From Candidatus Sulfotelmatobacter kueseliae (GTDB lineage: Bacteria > Acidobacteriota > Terriglobia > Terriglobales > Acidobacteriaceae): a DNA stretch of 61,198 nt. Both the position numbers and the translations under genes were made by a program. Within the stretch, counting starts at the first letter, position 1, and every line of letters begins with the position of its first letter. The notes beneath the pieces are model-generated. The model saw only the letters and a list, made by a program, of their open reading frames with translations. It was not told the origin of the DNA and made no database searches. This document shows, one piece after another, positions 7,332-17,259 of the stretch. The stretch spans positions 1 through 61,198 of the forward strand of contig OMOD01000148.1 in the NCBI GenBank assembly GCA_900290255.1. Direction: 5' to 3'.

Positions 7332-9664
7332 TCCCCCTAGACATGGCCCTGGAGAAGACCGGCAGGGAAGAAGTTACCGTGGAAAAGATCAGCATTGAAA
7401 ATGTCTCCCGCCGGCATTTTCTGCAAGGGATGCTCTCGGCGAGCGCGTTCGTGTTGTGGGCAGGGAGATCCCCACTTCTGGCAAAGGCGGCGAGACTCGA
7501 TGCACCCGGGCAGGGGCCAGGCTCGGCGGCGGGCGCACTCCCTTCGATTGACGCCACGGCATTCCACCCCGGAGTCTTTGTCGGTATTCAGACTGACGGC
7601 ACGGTTCTGATCGTGGCGCACCGCAGCGAGATGGGCAACGGTGTACGCACCAGCCTTCCCCGCGTCCTTGCCGACGAACTCGACGCCGACTGGAACCGCG
7701 TCCAAGTCCTGCAAGGCGATGGCGACTCACGCTACGGTTCGCAGGACACCGACGGCTCCCACTCCCTACGCGAGTTCTTTGATGTACTGCGCGAGGCTGG
7801 GGCCACAGCGCGTCTGATGCTGGTGCGCGCCGCCGCGCAGCAGTGGGGGATTCCGGAATCGCAGTGCGTCACCGACGCCGTCCACACCGTCTCGGACAAG
7901 AACTCCTCCCGCAAGCTTGGCTACGGCGAACTGGCTGCCGCGGCCGCAAAGCTGCCGGTTCCCAAGAAAGAAGAGTTGCACCTCAAGTCTCCGAAGGAGT
8001 GGCGCTATATCGGCAAGCCCGCACCCGGCTTGGATGTGCACGAAATCTGCTCGGGCAAGCCGCTGTTCGGCATGGACGTGCGGGTTGACGGCATGCTCTA
8101 TGCTGCCATCGCTCACCCGCCCGTGCTCGGAGGGAAGGTCAAATCCGTCGACGAGTCGGCTGCACTTAAGGTGATTGGAGTGAAGAAAACGATTCCCGTT
8201 GATCCGTTCACTCCTCCGCATGCCGCGCAGCCGCTGGGTGGAGTCGCGGTCATCGCCGACAACACCTGGGCGGCATTCAAGGGGCGTGATCGGCTGAAGA
8301 TCGAATGGGACAACGGCAGCCACGCCGTTTACAACTCCACCGAGTACAAGAAGCAGCTGCAGCAGACTGCCCGCCAGCCGGGCAAAGTCGTGCACGCTGT
8401 GGGCGATCCCGATGCCGAATTTGCCAAGGGCGGCAAGATCGTGGAAGCCGAATATTTCGCCCCGCACCTGGCACATGCGTCGATGGAGCCGCCGGTCGCT
8501 GTCGCTGATGTGCGGGACGGCAAGGTGACCGTCTGGTCGCCCACGCAGGACCCGCAGGGTGTGCAGGAGGAAGTGGGCCGGGCGCTGGGCATCAAGAAAG
8601 AGAATGTCACTTGCCACGTGACTTTTCTGGGCGGGGCCTTCGGGCGCAAATCGCTGCCTGACTTTGCGATCGAGGCGGCGGTCCTGTCTAAGAACACGGG
8701 CAAGCCGGTTAAGGTGGTCTGGAGCCGGGAGGACGACATTAAGTTCGACTACTTCCACTCCGTCGCCGCCATGTACTTGAAGGCCGCGCTCGACGACAAC
8801 GGAAAACCGAAAGCCTGGTTGCAGCGGTCCGTGTTTCCGCCCATCGGATCGACCTTCGATAAGGATGCAGTTTACAGCGGCGCCGGAGAGATGTCGTTAG
8901 GCTGGAATGTGATTCCGTTTGACGTGCCGAATTTCCGTTCCGAGAACGGCCCGGCTACGGCGCACGTGCGGATCGGCTGGCTTCGGTCGGTGGCGAACGT
9001 TTATCACGCGTTTGCCGTGCAGTCGTTTGCCAACGAACTCGCTTATGCCGCCAACCGCGATCCCTATGAATATCTGCTGACGCTCATCGGGTCAGCCCGC
9101 ACGATCGATGCGGGCGGGCCTCCCGCTGTGGCGGAGAAATATCCGTACGATACTGGACGTCTCCGCCGCGTCGCCGAACTGGCCGCCGAGAAAGCGAACT
9201 GGGGCAAGAAGAAATCAGGGAAGGGAAGCGGCATGGGGATTGCGGTTCACCGCGCCTTCCTGACTTATGTTGCGACGGTCGTCGAGGTCGAAGTGGATGA
9301 TCAGGGCGCGGTCCGCATTCCGCATGTCACCACCGCGGTTGATTGCGGAATCGCCGCCAATCCTGAGACGGTGCGGCAGCAGATGGAAGGCGCTGCCGTG
9401 TTCGGCACCAGCCTGGCGCGCACGGGAGAGATCACCGCGACCGGTGGGGCGATCGACCAGTCGAATTTCCATGACTACCCCGTGGCTCGGATGAACGATG
9501 CTCCGTACCACGTGGCTGTTCACATCGTGGAGAGCAGCGCTCCGCCCGCCGGCATAGGAGAGCCGGGCGTACCCCCGATCGCTCCGGCAATCTGCAACGC
9601 CATCTTCGCTGCGACCGGCAAGCGGGTGCGGGAGTTGCCGCTGGCGAGAAATGGATTTGTGTGA
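7328..9664 (+). CDS. Molybdopterin-binding large subunit of aldehyde/isoquinoline-type oxidoreductase (IorB-like)
   Basis: 778 residues. Near the N-terminus SRRHFLQGM followed by a hydrophobic stretch is a Tat-type signal. Molybdopterin-contacting segments are visible: [20 protein letters not shown], the GGAFGRK loop, and near the C-terminus [13 protein letters not shown], in which the Glu is the general base conserved in molybdenum hydroxylases. Length fits IorB/single-chain aldehyde dehydrogenases. The Tat signal suggests a periplasmic enzyme that carries its 2Fe-2S partner with it. ATG 7328 overlaps the stop of the small-subunit gene, so translation is coupled. The true substrate (aldehyde, N-heterocycle or other) cannot be read from sequence. 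Confidence 0.9.
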   Translation: MIPLDMALEKTGREEVTVEKISIENVSRRHFLQGMLSASAFVLWAGRSPLLAKAARLDAPGQGPGSAAGALPSIDATAFHPGVFVGIQTDGTVLIVAHRSEMGNGVRTSLPRVLADELDADWNRVQVLQGDGDSRYGSQDTDGSHSLREFFDVLREAGATARLMLVRAAAQQWGIPESQCVTDAVHTVSDKNSSRKLGYGELAAAAAKLPVPKKEELHLKSPKEWRYIGKPAPGLDVHEICSGKPLFGMDVRVDGMLYAAIAHPPVLGGKVKSVDESAALKVIGVKKTIPVDPFTPPHAAQPLGGVAVIADNTWAAFKGRDRLKIEWDNGSHAVYNSTEYKKQLQQTARQPGKVVHAVGDPDAEFAKGGKIVEAEYFAPHLAHASMEPPVAVADVRDGKVTVWSPTQDPQGVQEEVGRALGIKKENVTCHVTFLGGAFGRKSLPDFAIEAAVLSKNTGKPVKVVWSREDDIKFDYFHSVAAMYLKAALDDNGKPKAWLQRSVFPPIGSTFDKDAVYSGAGEMSLGWNVIPFDVPNFRSENGPATAHVRIGWLRSVANVYHAFAVQSFANELAYAANRDPYEYLLTLIGSARTIDAGGPPAVAEKYPYDTGRLRRVAELAAEKANWGKKKSGKGSGMGIAVHRAFLTYVATVVEVEVDDQGAVRIPHVTTAVDCGIAANPETVRQQMEGAAVFGTSLARTGEITATGGAIDQSNFHDYPVARMNDAPYHVAVHIVESSAPPAGIGEPGVPPIAPAICNAIFAATGKRVRELPLARNGFV

Positions 9665-9770
9665 TTGCTCGGAACGTGTGGGGAGCGCGGACAGGCAGGG
9701 TGCGCTTGCTCCGCCGCCCCGTCCGCGCTACCATGACCTGCTGCGCCGATTGAGAAGCTAAGGCCAAGCC

Positions 9771-10127
9771 ATGCCGCAAAACTACGTTCCCATCTTCATC
9801 TTTATCGCAGTGGTCGGGAGTCTGCTGCCGATCACGCTGATCCTGGCCAAGCTGGTGCGCCCGGAGAATCCCAACAAGACGAAGCTGATGCCGTACGAAT
9901 GCGGCATTGATCCGGTGGACAGCGCCCGCGGACGCTACACCGTCCGCTACTACATTATTGCCATCCTGTTTGTCGTGTTCGATGTCGAGACCATCTTTCT
10001 GTTTCCCTGGGCGGTGAAGTTCAAGGCCTTCGGCGTATTCGGCCTGGTGGAGATTCTGATCTTCCTGGTGATCCTGATCGTGGGCTACATCTGGGTGTGG
10101 AAAAAGGGCGCGCTGGAATGGATCTAG
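9771..10127 (+). CDS. nuoA: NADH-quinone oxidoreductase subunit A
   Basis: 118 residues, three membrane helices. The family hallmark is the loop KLMPYECGIDPVDSARGRY followed by VRYYIIAILFVVFDVETIFL, in which the acidic residues and the Cys of the quinone-site loop are kept. It is the first gene of the complex I cluster. It is preceded by a 106-bp gap from the molybdenum hydroxylase and followed not by nuoB but by an unrelated small gene. NuoA is a membrane-arm subunit near the quinone cavity. Confidence 0.95.
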   Translation: MPQNYVPIFIFIAVVGSLLPITLILAKLVRPENPNKTKLMPYECGIDPVDSARGRYTVRYYIIAILFVVFDVETIFLFPWAVKFKAFGVFGLVEILIFLVILIVGYIWVWKKGALEWI

Positions 10128-10147
10128 AAGGGCTCCTCAGCTCATAT

Positions 10148-10195
10148 GGGAACAGCCGCCCCTTCGGCAAGCTCAAGGCAGGCTCCCGGCTGTCC
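10148..10195. repeat. Degenerate dispersed repeat (GGGACAGCCG family)
   Basis: The segment starts GGGAACAGCCGCCC and ends GGCTCCCGGCTGTCC, so its ends are inverted. It resembles the repeats at 2089-2138 and 20479-20529 but has a different centre (TTCGGCAAGCTCAAGGCAGG). It fills the gap between nuoA and the next gene. Confidence 0.45.
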
Positions 10196-10230
10196 AGCGG
10201 AGCGATAGCTCCGCAGTTCGCGAATTGACC

Positions 10231-10566
10231 ATGACCACCACACCTGCCAACCCGATGGACTCTTCTCCCGCGGAAACCTTCAGTGCCAGCCGCTGGACGC
10301 AGGGCAACTTCTTCTTTCCCACCAGACTCGTGATCAGCCCGCAGCGGGTCAGCCGGGTGAAGTCGCGCCTGTTCGGCTCAAACGAAGAGAGCATCGCCAT
10401 GTCGAAGGTCGCCTCGGTGCATATTTCTACCGGCGTGTTCTGGGCGGAGATTGTGATCGAATCGACCGGCGGCACCGATCCCATCACCAGCCACGGCCAC
10501 CGCAAGCGGGATGCCGAGCGCATCCGCGATCTGATCGAGCAATATCAGGCGCAGGCACGGAGCTAG
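10231..10566 (+). CDS. Unrecognised small protein in the nuoB position
   Basis: 111 residues, soluble, no signal peptide. After a Thr/Pro-rich start the sequence contains NFFFPTRLVISPQRVSRVK, SIAMSKVASVHISTGVFWA and EIVIES, followed by a charged helix (RKRDAERIRDLIEQYQAQA). The beta-rich core plus C-terminal helix is reminiscent of bacterial PH-like domains; this is a guess from pattern. It has none of the Cys residues of NuoB, so it is not a diverged nuoB. It is co-directional with nuoA and nuoC but bracketed by two repeat elements, so co-transcription is plausible but not shown. Confidence 0.5.
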   Translation: MTTTPANPMDSSPAETFSASRWTQGNFFFPTRLVISPQRVSRVKSRLFGSNEESIAMSKVASVHISTGVFWAEIVIESTGGTDPITSHGHRKRDAERIRDLIEQYQAQARS

Positions 10567-10571
10567 ATCGT

Positions 10572-10701
10572 GTGGCGCGGGCACTCTTGCCCGCGACTCT
10601 AACCACAAGCAAGAAGCCAGGAACCGCCGCAAGCCAACCAGCAGGATTTAGTTCGCTCAGCTCTTCGTGGCCTGAGTCGCGGGCAGGAGTGCCCGCGCCA
10701 C
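10572..10701. repeat. REP doublet: two inverted hairpin modules between the unknown gene and nuoC
   Basis: GTGGCGCGGGCACTCTTGCC (start of 10572-10598) and its near-perfect reverse complement at 10675-10701 (26 of 27 bases) face each other across 76 bp. Each module is itself a hairpin (GCGGGCA-loop-TGCCCGC). This is the layout of REP doublets that move as a unit in other bacteria. No ORF lies within. Confidence 0.7.
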
Positions 10702-10800
10702 CTACTCCACCACCCTCGTTGACACCCGCACTCCCAAGCTGATAAAAGTGAAAGTTCTTGCCAACGCAGCCTGCGCCGGAGGTTGGTGCCTTCGCGAGCT

Positions 10801-11535
10801 ATGCCGGACGAAACTAAATCCCCCTCATCACCGCCGCCGGAAGGCGAGCCGAAGCCGGCGGCGGATCAGCCCACCGCCCCGGGCGCAGCCAAGCCTGCAT
10901 CTCCTGCATCGGCTCAATCTGAAACAAAAGCCGTTCCTGACAAGCCTGCGCCGGCGACGCCGCCCAAGCCGGCGCCAGCGTCTCCCGCCAGCCCGGCAGC
11001 AGGACACCCTGCTCCGCCGAAGCCTACGGGCCCAGTCCCGACCCCGTGGGACTCGCCGATGGTTGCCAAGTTCAAGCGCGAATACGGTTCCGGCGTCGAC
11101 CCGCTGACTTATCTCGGCCAGGACTACATGGTGGTGGACCGTTCGCTGATCCCCGAGATTCTTCAGATCCTGCGCAATGAAGAGCAGTTCGATTACTGCG
11201 TGGACATCACCGCCGTGCACTATCCCAAGCGCGAGAAGCAGTTCGATGTGATCTGGATTCTTTACTCGTTTGCGCGCAACGAGCGCGTGCGGGTGAAGAC
11301 GCAAATCGCTGACGGCGAGACGCTGCCAAGTTCGGTGCCGATCTGGGCAACGGCCAACTGGCTGGAGCGCGAAGTTTATGACATGTTCGGTATCAAGTTC
11401 GACGGTCATCCTGACATGAAACGAATTCTGCTGCCCGACGGTTGGAAGGGACATCCGTTGCGCAAAGACTACGGCATCCTGCAGCAGGACAACGAATGGG
11501 TGCAGATCAACCTGGGAATCGAGAGCGGCCAATAG
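10801..11535 (+). CDS. nuoC: NADH-quinone oxidoreductase subunit C
   Basis: 244 residues. The first 80 or so are Pro/Ala/Lys-rich and disordered (many KPA and PAS units), followed by the 30-kDa subunit fold: FDYCVDITAVHYPKREKQFD, then ATANWLEREVYDMFGIKFDG and HPDMKRILLPDGWKGHPLRK, the family signature that contacts NuoD and NuoI. ATG 10801 is the first Met consistent with the frame; GTG 10783 is possible. The long disordered N-terminus is unusual for NuoC. The stop abuts the nuoD start with no gap. Confidence 0.95.
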   Translation: MPDETKSPSSPPPEGEPKPAADQPTAPGAAKPASPASAQSETKAVPDKPAPATPPKPAPASPASPAAGHPAPPKPTGPVPTPWDSPMVAKFKREYGSGVDPLTYLGQDYMVVDRSLIPEILQILRNEEQFDYCVDITAVHYPKREKQFDVIWILYSFARNERVRVKTQIADGETLPSSVPIWATANWLEREVYDMFGIKFDGHPDMKRILLPDGWKGHPLRKDYGILQQDNEWVQINLGIESGQ

Positions 11536-12699
11536 ATGACCGATCCCAAAACACTCTCGCCGCCATCTCTCGAAACGCACGTCGCAGCGCGCGACGAGAC
11601 GTTCCTTGATACCAACGAGCTCGTCATCAACATGGGCCCGCAGCATCCCGCGACCCATGGCGTGCTGCGCGTCATTCTGCGGCTCGACGGCGAAAAGGTC
11701 ATGGGCCTCGAGTGTGTCATCGGCTACCTGCACCGCGGAGTCGAGAAAATTGGCGAGAACCGCACCTACGCGATGTTCAATCCCTACGTGGACCGCATGG
11801 ACTACGTCGCTGCGGTCTCGAACGGCCTGGGATATTGCGAAGCGGTCGAGAAGCTGCTGAACGTGGAAGCTCCGCCGCGGGCGCAATACATCCGCGTGAT
11901 TCTGACCGAGTTGAATCGCGTCGCCAGCCACCAGCTGTGGCTGGGCACGCACGCGCTCGACATTGGCGCGATTACACCGCTTTTTTACACCTTCCGCGAC
12001 CGGGAAGAGATTCTCAAGATTTTCGAAAAATATTGCGGCGCCCGGCTGACCACGCATGCCTTCCGCATCGGCGGCCTGCTGTACGAGGCCTACGACGGGT
12101 TCGAACAGGACGTAAAGAACTTCATCTCCTTTTTCAAACCGAAAATCGACGAATACGAAGAGCTGCTTACCACCAACCGTATCTGGCTGGAACGAACCAA
12201 GGGCGTGGGCGTGATTTCAGGCAAAGACTGCATCGCGCTGGGCGTGACCGGTCCGGTGCTGCGGGCGAGCGGCGTGAAATGGGACATCCGCAAAGCCCAG
12301 CCCTACGCCAACTACAAGAATTTCGATTTCGAGATTCCCATCGGCCTCAACGGTGACACGTATGACCGGTATCTGGTGCGCATGGTCGAGATGCGCCAGG
12401 CGCTGCGCATTCTCGAACAGGCGGTCAACGGCATTCCCGCGGGGCCGATTATGGCGAAGGTGCCCAAGGTGATCAAGCCGCCGGTGGGCGAGGTCTACCA
12501 CTCGATCGAAGCGCCAAAGGGCGAGCTGGGATACTTCATCGTCAGCGACGGCTCCACGCAGCCGTATCGCGTGCGCGTGCGCCCGCCGTCATTCGTGAAC
12601 CTGCAAGCGCTCGACCTGATGTGCCGCGGCCAGCTTGTGGCCGATGTAATTGCCGTGATCGGCACGCTCGATATCGTTCTCGGTGAGGTGGACCGCTGA
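11536..12699 (+). CDS. nuoD: NADH-quinone oxidoreductase subunit D (49 kDa)
   Basis: 387 residues, standard length. [20 protein letters not shown] carries the His of the quinone-binding loop, and [18 protein letters not shown] and [13 protein letters not shown] are further family landmarks. NuoD forms the quinone site together with NuoB; nuoB is absent here. The start directly follows the nuoC stop and the stop overlaps the nuoH start (TGATG), so C, D and H are translationally coupled. Confidence 0.97.
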   Translation: MTDPKTLSPPSLETHVAARDETFLDTNELVINMGPQHPATHGVLRVILRLDGEKVMGLECVIGYLHRGVEKIGENRTYAMFNPYVDRMDYVAAVSNGLGYCEAVEKLLNVEAPPRAQYIRVILTELNRVASHQLWLGTHALDIGAITPLFYTFRDREEILKIFEKYCGARLTTHAFRIGGLLYEAYDGFEQDVKNFISFFKPKIDEYEELLTTNRIWLERTKGVGVISGKDCIALGVTGPVLRASGVKWDIRKAQPYANYKNFDFEIPIGLNGDTYDRYLVRMVEMRQALRILEQAVNGIPAGPIMAKVPKVIKPPVGEVYHSIEAPKGELGYFIVSDGSTQPYRVRVRPPSFVNLQALDLMCRGQLVADVIAVIGTLDIVLGEVDR

Positions 12700-14024
12700 T
12701 GGGTTGGCTAGTTCAGTACGTTCAGTCCTACCTCGATCCCAGGGTTACGGTGTCGCCCGGCGCCGCCGGAAATGTCTTCTGGGCCGTGGTGTACGTCCTG
12801 CTGGTTTTTGCGGGCGTCTCGCTGGGAGTGATCTGCATGAACTGGCTGGAGCGCAAGATTCTGGCCCATATGCAAGTGCGCCTCGGACCCATGCGCGTGG
12901 GCCCGCACGGCCTGCTCCAGCCCATCGCCGACGCCGTCAAGCTGCTGATTAAAGAAGACATCATTCCGGCAGAGGCCGACGCGGTGGTTTTCTGGGTGGC
13001 GCCGTTCATCGTGGTGCTGGCTGCGTTCACCGTATTCGTGGTTGTGCCCTTCGGCCCTGCCCACGCCATCACCGATATGAATATCGGCATCCTCTTTATG
13101 CTTGGGGTCTCGTCCTTGAGTGTGCTGGGGATTGTGACGGCCGGCTGGGCCTCGAACTCACACTATCCTCTGATCGGCGCCCTGCGCTCCAGCGCCCAGA
13201 TGGTGTCGTACGAAGTCGCCATGGGCCTGGCAGTGGTTTCGGCCATCCTGATGACGAGCCTCAACGGATTCGGTCTTTACGGCGTCGGGGGCCCCGACAC
13301 GCCGGGCATCGGGACGCTCAGCATGATTGGTATCGTGAGGGCGCAGGAAGCACAGCACGTGTGGTTCCTGTTTAAGTTCTTCCCGCTCGGCCTGATCGCA
13401 TTCGCCATTTTTGCCATCGCCATGGTCGCCGAGACCAACCGCGCGCCCTTCGATCTGCCGGAAGCCGAGTCGGAATTGACGGCTGGCTTCCATACCGAGT
13501 ACAGCGGATTCCGCTGGTCGCTGTTCTTCCTGGCGGAATACTCGGCGATGATCGCGGTCTCTTCGATTGCAGTGACGCTGTGGGTCGGCGGCTGGCTGCG
13601 CCCGTTTCCGAACGCGCTGGGTGGCGCCACCTGGGATCTGGTCTTTTCGTTTGTTCCCGGACTGGCGTTCTTGTTCTTGGCGGGCATGACGTTCTACAAC
13701 GTCCGGCGCATGCCCAAGCATCCGTTTTTCAAGATTCAGACCATGGGACTGGCGGGATTCGGCGCCGTGCTGGGCTTGATCGGCCTGATCCTATTTATTC
13801 CGCCGGTGCGGGACCGCGTCGGCGATATTTTCTGGTTCGTGGCCAAAGTGGCTGCGTTCATGTATCTCTATATCTGGTATCGTGGCACGTTCCCGCGCTA
13901 CCGCTTTGACCAGCTCATGAAGGTAGGATGGAAAGTGCTTCTGCCGATTGGATTGGGCGTTCTCATCCTGACGGCAGGCGCAGGCATCGTCGGACTCGAG
14001 ATGGCGCAACACGTTACGCACTAA
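12699..14024 (+). CDS. nuoH: NADH-quinone oxidoreductase subunit H
   Basis: 441 residues, eight or more membrane helices. Conserved elements include MNWLERKILAHMQVRLGPMR, GPHGLLQPIADAVKLLIKED and AETNRAPFDLPEAESELTAG, the acidic loops lining the proton and quinone path. It is about 90-100 residues longer than many proteobacterial NuoH, mainly through an extended C-terminal membrane region. In most operons nuoI follows; here nuoJ follows after 19 bp. Confidence 0.95.
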   Translation: MGWLVQYVQSYLDPRVTVSPGAAGNVFWAVVYVLLVFAGVSLGVICMNWLERKILAHMQVRLGPMRVGPHGLLQPIADAVKLLIKEDIIPAEADAVVFWVAPFIVVLAAFTVFVVVPFGPAHAITDMNIGILFMLGVSSLSVLGIVTAGWASNSHYPLIGALRSSAQMVSYEVAMGLAVVSAILMTSLNGFGLYGVGGPDTPGIGTLSMIGIVRAQEAQHVWFLFKFFPLGLIAFAIFAIAMVAETNRAPFDLPEAESELTAGFHTEYSGFRWSLFFLAEYSAMIAVSSIAVTLWVGGWLRPFPNALGGATWDLVFSFVPGLAFLFLAGMTFYNVRRMPKHPFFKIQTMGLAGFGAVLGLIGLILFIPPVRDRVGDIFWFVAKVAAFMYLYIWYRGTFPRYRFDQLMKVGWKVLLPIGLGVLILTAGAGIVGLEMAQHVTH

Positions 14025-14043
14025 TAAAGATAAAGACATTGAT

Positions 14044-14565
<522 letters not shown>

Positions 14566-14574
14566 TGTGGAAGA

Positions 14575-14625
14575 GCGGCCCTTCAGGGCCGCGTTAAGAG
14601 TGGGTGTTCTCTCGGGCTTTAGCCC
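14575..14625. repeat. Two short hairpins in the nuoJ-nuoK gap
   Basis: GCGGCCCTTCAGGGCCGC (14575-14592, 8-bp perfect stem) and GGGCTTTAGCCC (14614-14625). They belong to the same general class as the palindromes near 2710-2950 (GCGGCTNNNAGCCGC, GGGGCTTCAGCCCC). They lie inside the operon directly upstream of nuoK and could attenuate or process the transcript. Confidence 0.6.
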
Positions 14626-14637
14626 CTGAGGAAAATA

Positions 14638-14988
14638 ATGCACGCGATGCTCGAAATCTCGACCCTGCACTACCTGGTCCTGGGCGCAGCTCTGTTCCTG
14701 CTGGGCGTAATCGGTGTGCTCACGCGGCGCAACGTGATCATTGTGCTGATGTCGATTGAACTCATTCTGAACGCGGTCAATCTGAACCTGGTTGCCCTTT
14801 CGCATTACTGGCAGGGAATGTCCGTGCGTTTCGGTGGCGGCCCGGGGGCACTGCACGGCCAGGTTTTCGCGATTTTCATTATCACCGATGCCGCCGCCGA
14901 AGCCGCGGTTGGCCTCGGCATCCTGATCGCCTTCTTCCGCAACAAGGAGACGGTCAACGTAGACGAAGTGAATTTGCTGAAGTGGTAG
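14638..14988 (+). CDS. nuoK: NADH-quinone oxidoreductase subunit K
   Basis: 116 residues, three membrane helices, with the family glutamates in [20 protein letters not shown] and the second acidic site in [19 protein letters not shown]. About 15 residues longer than typical NuoK because of the loop [22 protein letters not shown] 14638 is followed by a second ATG at 14647; the first is used by default. The stop is followed by an inverted repeat before nuoL. Confidence 0.93.
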   Translation: MHAMLEISTLHYLVLGAALFLLGVIGVLTRRNVIIVLMSIELILNAVNLNLVALSHYWQGMSVRFGGGPGALHGQVFAIFIITDAAAEAAVGLGILIAFFRNKETVNVDEVNLLKW

Positions 14989-14991
14989 AAA

Positions 14992-15079
14992 AAGCTTCTA
15001 GCTCCTGGCCGCTAGCTTATAACCAAGCTTCGACGGCGATCGGTTGAGCTGGAAGCTAGAAGCTAGGAGCTAGAAGCTT
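14992..15079. repeat. Inverted AGCTAGAAGC-family repeat in the nuoK-nuoL gap
   Basis: AAGCTTCTAGCTCCT (14992-15006) and its exact reverse complement AGGAGCTAGAAGCTT (15065-15079) bracket a 58-bp spacer. The right arm supplies the only AGGAG upstream of the nuoL TTG start at 15083, so the repeat may furnish the ribosome site, although the 13-nt spacing is long. Confidence 0.7.
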
Positions 15080-15082
15080 AAT

Positions 15083-17179
15083 TTGCTATTCCTGGACCAC
15101 ATCTGGCTGATTCCGTTGCTGCCGGCCTTCGGCGCGACGCTCATGTTCTTTTTCGGCCGCAGACTGCAGAAGTCCTGGGTGAGCGCAATCTGCGTCGGCG
15201 TGGTCGTGCTCGCGTTCCTCATGGCCTGCGGCTGTGTCTGGCAATACACCGCGTGGGCCGATGCCCACAACCACCAACCCTACGAGAAAATTGTCTACAC
15301 CTGGCTGGGCACCGGGACCGGCCACACGACCTACACCACGCGCGAAGGATCGCCGGCCACATTCCAGGCGGACGCCGGCTTGCTGCTCGATCCCCTTTCC
15401 AGCATCTGGCTGCTGTTCGTCACCGGCGTGGGCATGCTGATCCATATTTATTCCATCGGCTACATGGGACATGAAGGCGGCTACTACCGCTTCTTCGGCT
15501 ATCTCAATCTGTTCATGTTCTCCATGCTGACGCTCGTGCTGGCCAACAACTACGCGCTTCTGTTCGTGGGCTGGGAAGGCGTGGGCCTGTGTTCGTACCT
15601 GCTGATCGGTTTCTATTTCCATCGCAAATCGGCCAGTGACGCGGCAAATAAAGCGTTCATCGTGAACCGCATCGGCGACGCCGGATTCATTCTGGGGATG
15701 TTTTTCGTGGTGTGGATCTTCGGGTCGCTTCGGTTCACGGAAGTGACGGCGCTTGCCCGTGCCGGCCACTTTTCCAGCGAAACTCTGGGCTACATCACCG
15801 CCGCCACGTTGCTGCTGTTTGTCGGCGCTTGCGGTAAATCGGCGCAGCTTCCGCTCTACGTCTGGCTGCCCGACGCCATGGAAGGCCCCACGCCCGTCTC
15901 CGCCCTGATCCACGCCGCGACCATGGTGACGGCGGGTGTTTACATGGTGGCTCGCTCGAATGCGCTGTTCGTTTTGGCGCCGGATTCAATGCTGGCGGTC
16001 GCGGTCATTGGCGCGCTGACCGCCATCTTTGCCGCCTCGATCGGCCTGGTGCAGAACGACATCAAGCGCGTGCTGGCGTACTCCACCGTCTCGCAACTCG
16101 GCTACATGTTCCTCGCTCTCGGTGTGGGAGCCTTTGCCGCCGGCGTGTTCCACGTGTTCACGCATGCCTTCTTCAAAGCCCTGCTATTCCTGGGTGCGGG
16201 TTCGGTGATTCATGCCATGAGCGGCGAGCAGGACATGCGCAACATGGGCAACTTAGCCGGGAAGATCCCCACGACCTATCGCACGATGCTCATCGCCACG
16301 CTGGCGATTGCGGGCATCCCACCCTTGGCCGGTTTTTTCTCCAAGGACGAGATTCTCTGGCAGGCCTGGAAGTTCAATCACTATCTCTGGGCGATCGGCT
16401 TCGTCACTGCGCTGATGACCGCCTTCTACATGTTCCGGCTGATCTACCTGACATTCTGGAGCCCGTCGCGGGTGACGAGCCACGAAGTCGAGCATCACAT
16501 TCACGAGTCACCCAAGTCCATGACCGTGCCTCTGGTGATCCTTGCCTTCTTCTCGATCACCGCCGGATACCTTGGCGTTTCGCAGAGCCTTGGCGGCTCA
16601 AACCGTTTTGAGAAGTTCCTGGAGCCGGTGTTCGCGAATCGCGTAGAAGCAGCCGAAGCCGCGCCCGCCAGCGAGGAAGAAAGCCGAGGAACCGAATATT
16701 TGCTGATGATGCTCTCGGTCGCCGTCGGATTCGGTGGATGGTACGCGGCTTCGCGCGCTTACGGCAAGGCCACCAAGGGTTACGTCGAGCCGATCGCCGC
16801 GGCCGCTCCGCCGGTTTATGACGTGCTGCTGAACAAGTACTACGTGGATGAAGGCTACGATTATCTTTTCACTGGCCGCCGCAAGGTCGGCGACGTGCGC
16901 CTGGGCGTGATGGGCGCGGGCGAAGCCAGTTCATGGTTTGACGCGAACGTAATCGACGGCGCGGTGAATGCGACCGGATGGACGACCCGTGCCTTTGCGA
17001 CAATTTCGAAATGGTGGGATACCTGGATCATTGACGGCGTCGGAGTGAACGGCCCCGCGATTTTGGCGCGCATGCTGAGCTATCCCGCACGATTGTTCGA
17101 GTGGGGCCTGGTGCAATGGTATGCCCTGGTCATGACCGCCGGGCTGGCAGGTTTGGTGTTTTATTACGTGTACCACTGA
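15083..17179 (+). CDS. nuoL: NADH-quinone oxidoreductase subunit L
   Basis: 698 residues, antiporter-like subunit with about 16 membrane helices. Landmarks are LFVGWEGVGLCSYLLIGFYF, SAQLPLYVWLPDAMEGPTPV (the Lys/His-rich broken-helix region), SALIHAATMVTAGVYMVAR and HAFFKALLFLGAGSVIHAM. The C-terminal quarter includes the lateral-helix region. The start codon appears to be TTG 15083 (Leu-Phe-Leu-Asp follows, in register with other NuoL N-termini); no better start is in frame. It sits between two repeat-filled gaps. Confidence 0.95.
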   Translation: MLFLDHIWLIPLLPAFGATLMFFFGRRLQKSWVSAICVGVVVLAFLMACGCVWQYTAWADAHNHQPYEKIVYTWLGTGTGHTTYTTREGSPATFQADAGLLLDPLSSIWLLFVTGVGMLIHIYSIGYMGHEGGYYRFFGYLNLFMFSMLTLVLANNYALLFVGWEGVGLCSYLLIGFYFHRKSASDAANKAFIVNRIGDAGFILGMFFVVWIFGSLRFTEVTALARAGHFSSETLGYITAATLLLFVGACGKSAQLPLYVWLPDAMEGPTPVSALIHAATMVTAGVYMVARSNALFVLAPDSMLAVAVIGALTAIFAASIGLVQNDIKRVLAYSTVSQLGYMFLALGVGAFAAGVFHVFTHAFFKALLFLGAGSVIHAMSGEQDMRNMGNLAGKIPTTYRTMLIATLAIAGIPPLAGFFSKDEILWQAWKFNHYLWAIGFVTALMTAFYMFRLIYLTFWSPSRVTSHEVEHHIHESPKSMTVPLVILAFFSITAGYLGVSQSLGGSNRFEKFLEPVFANRVEAAEAAPASEEESRGTEYLLMMLSVAVGFGGWYAASRAYGKATKGYVEPIAAAAPPVYDVLLNKYYVDEGYDYLFTGRRKVGDVRLGVMGAGEASSWFDANVIDGAVNATGWTTRAFATISKWWDTWIIDGVGVNGPAILARMLSYPARLFEWGLVQWYALVMTAGLAGLVFYYVYH

Positions 17180-17258
17180 AAAGCAGCTACTAGCTGCTAG
17201 CTCCTAGCTTCTAGCTGAAGCGGGGTAGCTAGAAGCTGGCGGCTAGAAGCTAGAAGCT
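17180..17258. repeat. AGCTAGAAGC-family repeat in the nuoL-nuoM gap
   Basis: The whole gap is built from variants of AGCTTCTAGCTCCTAGC. A perfect 11-bp stem AGCTTCTAGCT (17206-17216) / AGCTAGAAGCT (17227-17237) with a 10-nt loop lies 22 nt before the nuoM ATG. Same family as 14992-15079. Confidence 0.7.
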
Positions 17259-17259
17259 C

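Noticed and set aside
10231-10566. Possibility that the small gene is a diverged nuoB
   Set aside because: It has no cysteine, while NuoB needs four to hold cluster N2.
10828-12057. Long open frame on the minus strand opposite nuoC and nuoD
   Set aside because: His/Arg/Val-rich shadow of high-GC coding DNA with no domain pattern; nuoC and nuoD on the plus strand are certain.
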